DNA of 11,788 bases from Bacteroidota bacterium (lineage in GTDB: Bacteria; Bacteroidota; Bacteroidia; 2-12-FULL-35-15). How positions within the stretch are numbered: the first letter of the stretch is position 1; the number at the start of each line of letters is the position of its first letter. The notes under the pieces are model-generated. The model searched no databases and was not told where the DNA came from. It saw only the letters and a program-made list of their open reading frames with translations. The DNA lies in contig JAIOQD010000223.1 of the NCBI GenBank assembly GCA_021413595.1, forward strand, positions 1 through 11,788. Direction: 5' to 3'. Below are positions 1-5,704 of the stretch, in pieces. Both the position numbers and the translations under genes were made by a program.

Positions 1-752
1 GATTGCAACGGATTAAGTCCTGTTTGCCGCATCAAATCGGTATTTATACCCATGTTTTTAAATGCATCATAGATCTTTCCAGATTTTGAAATAAACAATT
101 CATTTTCTGCTTCGCTTTCCTGATTATGAATGCTTAAAATACTGTTGTTTTCATGGGTGTTTTTGCTAATTAATTTGAATAATTTTTCAGAAACGGTATA
201 TGGGGTGTGAGGAACTATTGAGTTTGAAAGTTTAAAATTTAAAGTTGCAAGTTGCTTTTTTAATGCAATGGCATTTTCCATAACTTCATCAGCTTTATCA
301 GGATTCAGATCAAAAACTTCGATAAAGGTATGATACAATAAATTTCCTTTTCTCTTTTGCTTAAATGTATTATTGTTATTAGAGATATCACCTACTGCAA
401 CAATACCATTTTTTATCATTTCTACCTCAGCGGACACAATAGACTCTTGTATTTGTTCATTCGAAAACCCTGATCGTTTGGATATAATTTCTTTAATAAA
501 TCCAATTATCCCGGTTCCGTTCGGGATTTGTGATTGCAAATGAGATAATTCTAAATGGCAATGCGCATTAATAAAACCCGGGCAAATAATCCCTTCATAA
601 TATTCGATTTCGGGATCTTGTTTTTTGTTTCTCAATTCTGCCCCACCTTTTATAACTTCTAATATAGTACCATCATCATCAATAACAATCACACCATTTT
701 TAATGGGCTCTGAGGAAATTGTAAAAATATAATCAGCAGATATTTTGCGCAT
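1..752 (-). CDS. Amidohydrolase (TRZ/ATZ-type metal-dependent deaminase), 3' end outside window
   Basis: The frame is open from the ATG at 750-752 to the left edge, giving 250 complete codons of a protein that is usually about 370-390 residues long. The sequence opens with a short beta-rich segment (residues 1-55), then PGFINAHCHLEL (58-69), whose H64 and H66 fit the first metal ligands of the amidohydrolase superfamily. VPHTPYTVS (180-188) and the SIHNQE motif (207-212) fit the substrate loop and the next metal His plus catalytic Glu. The final HxD motif would lie beyond the window. Family resemblance is to Bacteroidetes chlorohydrolase/aminodeoxyfutalosine-deaminase-like proteins, so a role in menaquinone synthesis by the futalosine route is possible. 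That is inference only; guanine or S-adenosylhomocysteine deaminases share the same motifs. The gene is divergent from rlmN across a 215-bp gap. No fusion or internal stop is visible. Confidence 0.85.
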   Translation of the reverse strand, partial: MRKISADYIFTISSEPIKNGVIVIDDDGTILEVIKGGAELRNKKQDPEIEYYEGIICPGFINAHCHLELSHLQSQIPNGTGIIGFIKEIISKRSGFSNEQIQESIVSAEVEMIKNGIVAVGDISNNNNTFKQKRKGNLLYHTFIEVFDLNPDKADEVMENAIALKKQLATLNFKLSNSIVPHTPYTVSEKLFKLISKNTHENNSILSIHNQESEAENELFISKSGKIYDAFKNMGINTDLMRQTGLNPLQ

Positions 753-797
753 ACACTCAAAAATTTACACGAAATTACAAATTATATACTGCATTGC

Positions 798-919
798 AGG
801 AATCGACTAAAAACCCCTTAAAAACAAACTATAGATACACGAAGAACATTAAGAAACACAGAGAGTTCTCCGTAAGCGATGTGCCTCGATGGTGAAACTT
901 TGAGATATTAGAGATGGCC
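798..919 (+). repeat. Diverged copy of the 3064-3225 MITE-like element
   Basis: Read on the plus strand, this stretch is collinear with the reverse complement of 3064-3225. It starts with AGGAATCgaCTAAAAA (the other copy has GGGAATCTCTAAAAA). The block at 848-873 (ATTAAGAAACACagAGAGTT...CTCcGT) matches minus-strand 3179-3152. It ends TTAGAGATGGCC (908-919), against TTAGAGGTGCCC in the other copy. It is about 120 bp rather than 162 bp, so internal sequence has been lost. No target duplication is left at its ends. It lies in opposite orientation to the second copy, so the two flank rlmN and the prenyl synthase gene as an inverted pair. Confidence 0.6.
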
Positions 920-939
920 TATATATCAATATCTATTTG

Positions 940-947
940 TAAATTTG
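940..947 (+). promoter_or_regulatory. Possible Bacteroidetes -7 box (TAAATTTG) for rlmN
   Basis: TAAATTTG fits the TAnnTTTG -7 consensus of Bacteroidetes primary sigma promoters and lies 20 nt before the rlmN start. A clear TTTG -33 element at the right distance is not visible, and AT-rich DNA gives chance matches, so this is tentative. Confidence 0.35.
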
Positions 948-967
948 TAATCCAATAAAAATCAGTA

Positions 968-2041
968 TTGAATACCAAGAAGGATATACGGGCACTTACC
1001 CTTGATGAGTTAAAAATAATTTTCACCGAAAATGGTGACCAAGCTTTTCGTGCCAAACAAGTTTATGAATGGCTTTGGAAAAAGTCGGCTCGTACATTTG
1101 ATGAAATGACCAACCTGTCGAAACCAACGCGTGAATTATTAAACATGCATTTTTTAATAAATGCTGTTATAGTTGATGATATGCAAATCAGCAATGACCG
1201 TACAATTAAAAATGCATTTAAGCTTTTTGATGGAAAAATTGTAGAAGGTGTGCTTATCCCAAGCAATACTCGAATGACGGCTTGTATCTCGTCACAGGTA
1301 GGATGCAGTTTAACTTGCAAGTTTTGTGCAACAGGCAAGCTGGAGCGTTTACGCAACTTGAATGCCGATGAAATTTATGACCAGGTAGTTTTAATAAAAA
1401 ATCAGGCAGAAGACAAATACAATACACCTCTTACCAACATTGTATATATGGGTATGGGTGAGCCATTACTCAATTATAAAAATGTAATGGATTCTATTTT
1501 TAAAATAACATCTCCCGAAGGACTGAATATGTCACCACAGCGCATTACAGTAAGTACTGCAGGTGTTGCTAAAATGATCAAAAAATTAGGCGATGATGAG
1601 GTGAAATTTAATTTAGCATTATCATTACATGCAGCGAATGATGAAAAAAGAAACCAAATAATGCCTTTAAATGAAACCAATACACTGGAAGTATTGGCAG
1701 AGGCATTAAAATATTTTTATGAAAAAACAGGGACACGCGTAACCTATGAATACATTGCATTTAAAGACTTTAACGACAGTTTACAAGATGCAAAAGAGTT
1801 AGCTGATTTTTGTAAACATATCCCCTGTAAATTAAATATCATTGAATATAACCCAATAGATGAAGGCGAATTTAAGCAAACTACTCCTGAACGATTAGAT
1901 GCTTTTGTAAACTATTTGGAGAGCAGAAAAATTATTGTAAATGTTAGAAGGAGCAGAGGTAAAGATATTGATGCAGCCTGCGGACAGCTTGCAAATAAAA
2001 ACAAAGAAGGACTTGAGAAAAGGAAAATGAAAGTAAAATAA
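968..2041 (+). CDS. rlmN: 23S rRNA (A2503-C2)/tRNA (A37) methyltransferase RlmN
   Basis: This is a radical SAM enzyme that methylates C2 of A2503 in 23S rRNA and of A37 in some tRNAs, in the cytoplasm. The [4Fe-4S] motif CSLTCKFC is at residues 113-120 (C113, C117, C120). GEPLLN follows at 164-169. The C-terminal RRSRGKDIDAACGQL (327-341) carries C338, the cysteine that is transiently methylated in RlmN. The length of 357 residues is normal. The start is TTG at 968: an in-frame TAA at 956-958 blocks any upstream start, and the next ATG (residue 47) would remove the conserved N-terminal segment that includes FRAKQVYEWLW (27-37). No Shine-Dalgarno is seen. The gene is followed after 50 bp by the prenyl synthase on the same strand, so the two are probably co-transcribed. 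Confidence 0.96.
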   Translation: MNTKKDIRALTLDELKIIFTENGDQAFRAKQVYEWLWKKSARTFDEMTNLSKPTRELLNMHFLINAVIVDDMQISNDRTIKNAFKLFDGKIVEGVLIPSNTRMTACISSQVGCSLTCKFCATGKLERLRNLNADEIYDQVVLIKNQAEDKYNTPLTNIVYMGMGEPLLNYKNVMDSIFKITSPEGLNMSPQRITVSTAGVAKMIKKLGDDEVKFNLALSLHAANDEKRNQIMPLNETNTLEVLAEALKYFYEKTGTRVTYEYIAFKDFNDSLQDAKELADFCKHIPCKLNIIEYNPIDEGEFKQTTPERLDAFVNYLESRKIIVNVRRSRGKDIDAACGQLANKNKEGLEKRKMKVK

Positions 2042-2044
2042 TTT

Positions 2045-2069
2045 GCAGATGTACCAAGCTGTACATTGC
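2045..2069 (+). other. Short imperfect hairpin in the rlmN-prenyl synthase gap
   Basis: GCAGATGTAC (2045-2054) can pair with GTACATTGC (2061-2069) with one bulged base, closing a six-base loop. No T-run follows directly, so it does not look like a terminator. It could be an intercistronic processing or stability hairpin, or chance. Confidence 0.25.
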
Positions 2070-2091
2070 AGTAAAATAAAATCCTTTCTTT

Positions 2092-3063
2092 ATGACAGTT
2101 AGTGAAATAAAAGCACCAATAGCCAATGAAATGGCAGAATTTGAATTGAAGTTTAAATCTTCCATGAAAAGTTCTGTACCATTACTGGATAAGATCACAC
2201 GATATATAGTTAAACGTAAAGGCAAACAAATGCGACCGATGTTTGTTTTCTTATCCGCAAAAGTGTGCGGTGAAATCAATGAATCCACCTACCGGGCAGC
2301 CTCATTAATAGAGCTTTTACATACCGCCACTTTAGTACACGATGATGTGGTGGACGATTCAAATGTTCGCAGAGGTTTTTTTTCTGTGAATGCACTATGG
2401 AAAAATAAAATTGCTGTATTGGTTGGAGACTTTTTACTTTCAAAAGGATTATTGCTTTCTATCGACAATAAAGATTTTCATCTATTAGGCCTTGTATCAA
2501 ATGCTGTGAGGGAAATGAGTGAAGGTGAATTATTACAAATTGAAAAAGCCCGTAAACTTGATATCAATGAATCAGTTTATTTTGATATCATTCGTAAAAA
2601 AACCGCATCCTTAGTTTCAGCTTGTTGCGCATGTGGTGCGGCATCAGTTACAAGTGATGAAAAAGTTATTAAGAGAATGCAAACTTTTGGTGAAGCGGTA
2701 GGCATTGCATTTCAGATAAAAGATGATCTATTTGATTATGGTGATGGAACCAATATTGGCAAACCTACCGGTATCGATATCAAAGAAAAAAAAATGACAC
2801 TCCCTTTGATCTATGCACTGAACAATGCAACTTTTTGGGATAAACGTAGAATAATCAATATCGTAAAAAACAACAATAATGACCCCAAAAAAGTAGCCGA
2901 AGCCATTAATTTTGTTACTAAAAGCGGTGGCATACAATACGCTGAAACCAAAATGAACGAATATAAAAACAAGGCATTGGAAATACTTTCAGAATTCCCG
3001 GATTGTGTTTCGAGAACATCCTTGTTTGAACTGGTTAAATATACAACTGAGCGGAAAAATTAA
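2092..3063 (+). CDS. ispB: Long-chain all-trans polyprenyl diphosphate synthase
   Basis: It condenses isopentenyl diphosphate onto an allylic diphosphate to make the side chain precursor of (mena)quinone. The first aspartate-rich motif is DDVVDD (84-89) preceded by HTATLVH. The second is DDLFD (211-215), followed by GKPTGIDIKEKKMTLPL. The substrate-binding KGKQMRP sits at 43-49. The residue five before the first Asp motif is a small Ala (A79) rather than Phe or Tyr. In this family that fits long-chain (octaprenyl/solanesyl type) products instead of farnesyl diphosphate. The length of 323 residues is normal and no segment is missing. The product chain length cannot be read from sequence, so the ispB name is by family. 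The TAA stop lies inside the ATTAA duplication bordering the 3064-3225 element; the insertion leaves the reading frame and stop unchanged. Confidence 0.93.
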   Translation: MTVSEIKAPIANEMAEFELKFKSSMKSSVPLLDKITRYIVKRKGKQMRPMFVFLSAKVCGEINESTYRAASLIELLHTATLVHDDVVDDSNVRRGFFSVNALWKNKIAVLVGDFLLSKGLLLSIDNKDFHLLGLVSNAVREMSEGELLQIEKARKLDINESVYFDIIRKKTASLVSACCACGAASVTSDEKVIKRMQTFGEAVGIAFQIKDDLFDYGDGTNIGKPTGIDIKEKKMTLPLIYALNNATFWDKRRIINIVKNNNNDPKKVAEAINFVTKSGGIQYAETKMNEYKNKALEILSEFPDCVSRTSLFELVKYTTERKN

Positions 3064-3225
3064 GGGCACCTCTAAAAACTATATTTTATGAAAATAAAAA
3101 ACACAACCAAGACAATAAGACCACTAAGTTTTCTACTGCGAAGAACTGGTCACTGAGAAAACTCTTAGTGTTTCTTAGTGGTCTTAGTGCCTTAGTGGTA
3201 AAAAATTGAATTTTTAGAGATTCCC
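3064..3225. mobile_element. MITE-like element with terminal inverted repeats and ATTAA duplication
   Basis: The 162-bp element starts GGGCACCTCTAAAAA and ends TTTTTAGAGATTCCC. The outer 25 bases of each end match in about 19 of 25 positions when one end is reversed. The perfect 5-bp direct repeat ATTAA stands directly outside both ends (3059-3063 and 3226-3230), as expected for a transposition target duplication. It has no coding capacity. The interior carries four copies of CTTAGTG, an inverted CACTAAG (3122-3128) and a nested hairpin, CACTGAGA-aaac-TCTTAGTG (3151-3170). A diverged copy lies at 798-919. The transposase that would mobilise it is not in this window, and its family cannot be assigned. 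Confidence 0.6.
3164..3197 (+). repeat. Four direct CTTAGTG copies, spacing 10/9/8
   Basis: Exact CTTAGTG copies begin at 3164, 3174, 3183 and 3191, so the period shrinks from 10 to 9 to 8 bases. They lie inside the MITE-like element. The period is far too short for a CRISPR array. Similar degenerate ACTAAG-rich intergenic repeats are, from general experience, scattered in many bacterial genomes, with no agreed function. Confidence 0.7.
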
Positions 3226-3301
3226 ATTAATTAAAAAAGAATACTTTTTAGGAGATTTTATAACCTATTAATCAATAGCAATACTTCAAGAAAAATTACA
3301 A

Positions 3302-3727
3302 ATGAAACCACGTTTATTAACAACCTTACTTATTTTAACTGGGTTATGGTCATGCACTGAACCATCCCAAACTGTTGGAAATAAAAACATTCAACGTGAT
3401 ACCATTCAAACCGATTTTATTTTTACTAAAACGAAAGATTCAGTTATTAAAAATGGGGAATACATAAAATATTACAAAAATGGTGTAATTGAAATGCGAG
3501 GAATGATGAAAGAAGGAATACGTGATGGCGTTTGGAAAAGTTATTATGAAGACGGTTTACCATGGAGTGAAACAACTTTTAAAGATGGAAAGAAAAACGG
3601 AAAAACTACTACCTGGTACAGTAACAATAAAAAACGTTACGAGGGCTTTTATGCCAATGATATAGAATCTGGCAAATGGACATTCTGGGCGGAGAATGGA
3701 AAAATTCAAAGCACCCAAAATTATTAA
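3302..3727 (+). CDS. Lipoprotein with MORN-type repeats (YwqK-like)
   Basis: The 141-residue protein starts with a lipoprotein signal peptide: MKPR, a hydrophobic stretch, then LWSC with the lipidated Cys at C18. It is therefore probably anchored in a membrane on the periplasmic or outer side. The rest (about 51-141) is a row of MORN_2-type units with the pattern G-x-(Y/W)-x-x-(Y/W)-x-x-(G/N): GEYIKYYKNG, GVWKSYYEDG, GKTTTWYSNN and GKWTFWAENG. Such proteins are often labelled toxin-antitoxin YwqK family antitoxins, but no partner toxin is visible here, so I do not assign that role. The molecular function is unknown. The sirtuin gene starts only 13 bp downstream on the same strand, so they are probably co-transcribed. 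The 3226-3301 stretch upstream shows no clear promoter. Confidence 0.8.
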   Translation: MKPRLLTTLLILTGLWSCTEPSQTVGNKNIQRDTIQTDFIFTKTKDSVIKNGEYIKYYKNGVIEMRGMMKEGIRDGVWKSYYEDGLPWSETTFKDGKKNGKTTTWYSNNKKRYEGFYANDIESGKWTFWAENGKIQSTQNY

Positions 3728-3740
3728 CCATTCTAATTAT

Positions 3741-4412
3741 ATGAAACCTAAACTAATTGCATTCACCGGTGCCGGAATAAGTGCTGAAAGTGGAATTAAA
3801 ACATTTCGTGATAGTGATGGCTTATGGGAAGAGTATAATATTAATGATGTAGCTACACCTCAAGCCTGGGACAAAAACAGGGCTTTGGTTTTGGATTTTT
3901 ACAACAAAAGACGAAAACAAGTTCTAGAAGCGCAACCCAACCAAGCACACCACGCTTTGGTGGCTTTAGAAAAAGAGTACGATGTTCATATTGTAACACA
4001 AAACATTGATGATTTACATGAGCGAGCCGGCTCAAAAAAAGTCCTTCATTTACATGGCGAAATAATAAAGAGTCGCAGTACTTTGGATCCTTCTCTTATT
4101 TATAAGATCAATGGAACTGAATTAAATATTGGTGATACCTGTGAACGAGGTTCTCAACTTCGGCCTCACATTGTATGGTTTGGAGAACAGGTTCCGGAAA
4201 TGGATAATGCTTATTTGATCGTAGAAAATGCAGCTATACTCATGGTTGTTGGAACTTCCTTAGCCGTATATCCGGCAGCGGGATTGATCGATTATGCACC
4301 CCGACATATTCCAAAATATTTAATTGACCCAAAGCAATGTAAAGGTGAATGGGGTACAAAATCTAACCATTATAAAAGAAAAAGCCAGCATCGGTTTAAC
4401 GATACTGGCTGA
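3741..4412 (+). CDS. cobB: Sirtuin NAD-dependent protein deacylase (CobB type), C-terminus frameshifted
   Basis: It removes acyl groups from lysines using NAD+. Counting from the ATG at 3741, the NAD motif GAGISAESGIKTFRD is at 10-24, QNIDDLHERAG at 87-97, the catalytic His in LHLHGE at H105, and GTSLAVYPAAG at 171-181. FYNKRR supplies Y54 and R57. This is the YxxR pair that marks class III (SIRT5-like) enzymes acting on succinyl- or malonyl-lysine. The four zinc cysteines of many sirtuins are absent, as in other Bacteroidetes homologues that I know. The start at 3741 is preferred to the ATG at 3696, which overlaps the upstream lipoprotein gene and adds 15 unconserved residues. After about residue 197 the protein departs from the family. 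The expected end (NLTIIKEKASIG..., then a stop at 4435-4437) lies in the +1 frame, so a one-base indel in or near CCCAAA (about 4328-4335) is likely. Confidence 0.9.
   Translation: MKPKLIAFTGAGISAESGIKTFRDSDGLWEEYNINDVATPQAWDKNRALVLDFYNKRRKQVLEAQPNQAHHALVALEKEYDVHIVTQNIDDLHERAGSKKVLHLHGEIIKSRSTLDPSLIYKINGTELNIGDTCERGSQLRPHIVWFGEQVPEMDNAYLIVENAAILMVVGTSLAVYPAAGLIDYAPRHIPKYLIDPKQCKGEWGTKSNHYKRKSQHRFNDTG
4383..4410 (+). terminator. Possible hairpin terminator at the sirtuin 3' end
   Basis: AGCCAGCATCG (4383-4393) pairs with CGATACTGGCT (4400-4410) with a single mismatch and a six-base loop, and T-rich sequence follows (4417-4435). It overlaps the end of the sirtuin reading frame, where the restored frame is conserved, so part of the pairing may be coincidence. 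The gene ahead is convergent, so a terminator is expected hereabouts. Confidence 0.3.
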
Positions 4413-4484
4413 AAAACTTTTAGCTTCTTTTCTTTAATATGGACTATTCTTTTCGAGATTTTCAGAAAACATTTACCCTTTATA

Positions 4485-4575
4485 TCATCCCGAGTTTTTC
4501 GAGAGATCTTGCTTTCATAAACATTCCTGCTTAGAATTAACAAGCACCCTCTTGTCGAAAAGGCAGTCGGGACGA
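4485..4575. repeat. Spaced TCCCGA/TCGGGA inverted repeat in a convergent gap
   Basis: The 142-bp gap between the convergent sirtuin and carbonic-anhydrase-like genes contains TCATCCCGAg...TTTTTCGAg at its left and cTTGTCGAAAAgg...TCGGGACGA at its right. These are partial inverted copies of each other about 80 bp apart. The pattern resembles the decayed CATCCCGA intergenic palindromes common in Bacteroidetes genomes. No gene is visible in the gap. Confidence 0.35.
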
Positions 4576-4579
4576 AAGT

Positions 4580-5092
4580 CTATTTAAACCAACTACTATA
4601 CATCACATAATTGTTTGCAATACGGTTTATTTCACCATTTATTAATTCAGGATTAATATCTTTCACCTTTTTTGCAGGCACACCCGCATAAATTACACCC
4701 GATTCAACTTTAGTATTTTCAAGTACTACAGCTCCTGCAGCAATAATAGTATTACTTCCAATTTCGCAATTGTCCATTACAATGGCCCCCATTCCAATTA
4801 GCACATTATCGTGTATAGTGCATCCGTGTACCAAGGCATTGTGTCCTATAGAAACATTATTACCAATCACCACCTTTGTTTTTTCATACGTACAATGTAT
4901 CACAGCACCATCCTGCACATTTACTTTATTGCCCATACGGATGGAATTTACATCTCCACGTACTACTGAATTAAACCAGATGCTACATTGGTCACCCATA
5001 ATAACATCGCCTACAATGGTTGAGTTTTCGGCTAAATAACAATCGTTACCGAATTTAGGATGAATTCCTTTAACAGGTTTTATTAATGCCAT
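4580..5092 (-). CDS. Gamma-carbonic anhydrase family protein (hexapeptide-repeat trimer)
   Basis: The 170-residue protein is a left-handed beta-helix of hexapeptide repeats (about residues 15-135), of the YrdA/PaaY/CaiE type, with a short C-terminal helix. The zinc ligands of gamma-carbonic anhydrases fit H66 (VIHC), H84 and H89 (SIGHNALVHG). The last two have the five-residue spacing seen in the archaeal enzyme Cam. R45 in VVRGD and Q60 in VNVQDG match structurally conserved positions. It may bind zinc, but many such homologues show little or no carbonic anhydrase activity and the natural substrate is often unknown. The length is normal and intact. It is the last gene of the minus-strand series, 102 bp after the metal-binding protein gene and separated from it by a palindrome, so it may have its own promoter. 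Confidence 0.88.
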   Translation of the reverse strand: MALIKPVKGIHPKFGNDCYLAENSTIVGDVIMGDQCSIWFNSVVRGDVNSIRMGNKVNVQDGAVIHCTYEKTKVVIGNNVSIGHNALVHGCTIHDNVLIGMGAIVMDNCEIGSNTIIAAGAVVLENTKVESGVIYAGVPAKKVKDINPELINGEINRIANNYVMYSSWFK

Positions 5093-5136
5093 AGAAGAGC
5101 TTATTGAGTTTTAAGTTAACAAACTATATTTTTCGT

Positions 5137-5178
5137 GTTTCATGTTTGTTATCATAAACAAAACTTTAAACATGAAAC
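5137..5178. terminator. 11-bp perfect palindrome between two minus-strand genes
   Basis: GTTTCATGTTT (5137-5147) is perfectly repeated in inverse as AAACATGAAAC (5168-5178), 20 bp apart, and a smaller GTTT...AAAC pairing nests inside. It lies directly after the heavy-metal-associated protein gene in transcription direction. It may end the metal cassette or act as an operator. It lacks a strong U-tract on the minus strand, so the terminator role is uncertain. Confidence 0.4.
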
Positions 5179-5194
5179 CTTTTAAAGCTAATCA

Positions 5195-5554
5195 TTATTC
5201 GTGAATAGCCTTATCTTTCTTACAACAATCATTTAGCCTTTTATATGCTTTCGGGTTTGCGGGAATATCATCTGCATCATAACCTGAGTTTGAAATAGCC
5301 AAACGAATTTTTTCAGGAGTTGTTTTCTTTGAGTTGTAAGTAACAGTAACAATTTGTGATTTAACATCAAGGCTTGATCTTTTTACTCCTTTTTCAAAAG
5401 CCAGCGCTTCTTCAATGGTTTCTTTACACATTCCACAAACTGAAGATGTCTTCACTTTTAATTCTACAACTGTTGAATCCTGAGCTTTTACGGATGTTGT
5501 AATAAATATTAGAATTGCTGCAACTCCTGATAATACATTTTTAAGTGTTTTCAT
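5195..5554 (-). CDS. Secreted heavy-metal-associated (HMA) domain protein
   Basis: The 119-residue protein has a signal peptide (hydrophobic 9-22, likely cleaved after VKA at 24). One ferredoxin-like HMA domain follows (about 28-95). Its metal-binding loop is SSVCGMCKETIE with C40 and C43, the CxxC pair of copper chaperones and of the N-terminal domains of P-type ATPases. The tail contains C110-C111 and an acidic/His end, which could add metal ligands. The signal peptide puts it in the periplasm, unlike cytosolic CopZ. It stands 150 bp after the TonB receptor gene, so I infer that it receives a thiophilic metal, perhaps copper, from the receptor or buffers it. A CAAAAATA (minus TATTTTTG) at 5668-5675 could be a weak promoter of its own, and a 7-bp AT hairpin is at 5621-5638. 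Confidence 0.85.
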   Translation of the reverse strand: MKTLKNVLSGVAAILIFITTSVKAQDSTVVELKVKTSSVCGMCKETIEEALAFEKGVKRSSLDVKSQIVTVTYNSKKTTPEKIRLAISNSGYDADDIPANPKAYKRLNDCCKKDKAIHE

Positions 5555-5704
5555 TTTAAGTTTATTATGTTCAATTAATTTTTATTTAAAGAATTATCAA
5601 TACTAAATCAAAAATTTTTCAAAATAGAATCCTATTTTATTTGTGTTAATCTACCTATCAATGTTAACAAAAATACTGCCATAGATAATATGGGTTGTAA
5701 TATC

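Larger units (their letters stand above)
753..967. other. Divergent intergenic region, amidohydrolase / rlmN
   Basis: This 215-bp gap must hold the start regions of two divergent genes. It contains a diverged copy of the repeat element described at 3064-3225 (here 798-919) and a TAnnTTTG-like box at 940-947. I see no open reading frame or RNA gene in it. Confidence 0.6.

Noticed and set aside
3164..3197. CTTAGTG array as a CRISPR
   Set aside because: Repeat units are 7 bp with 1-3 bp between them. There are no spacers and no cas genes.
3302..3727. YwqK-type antitoxin of a toxin-antitoxin pair
   Set aside because: That label follows automatic family names for MORN_2 repeats. No toxin gene is adjacent and the protein has a lipoprotein signal.
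3696..3740. Upstream ATG start for the sirtuin
   Set aside because: It overlaps the lipoprotein gene by 32 bp and adds 15 residues with no family match. The ATG at 3741 begins directly with the conserved MKPKLIAFTGAGIS.
4328..4336. C CCA AAG in the sirtuin gene as a programmed -1 frameshift site
   Set aside because: The heptamer is in the correct register for -1 slippage, but the -1 frame reads GCA ATG TAA and stops at once. The conserved tail is in the +1 frame, so an indel explains it better.
4770..5039. 89-codon open frame opposite the carbonic-anhydrase-like gene
   Set aside because: It is antisense to hexapeptide repeats, whose regular codons often leave the reverse frame open. It has no family features.
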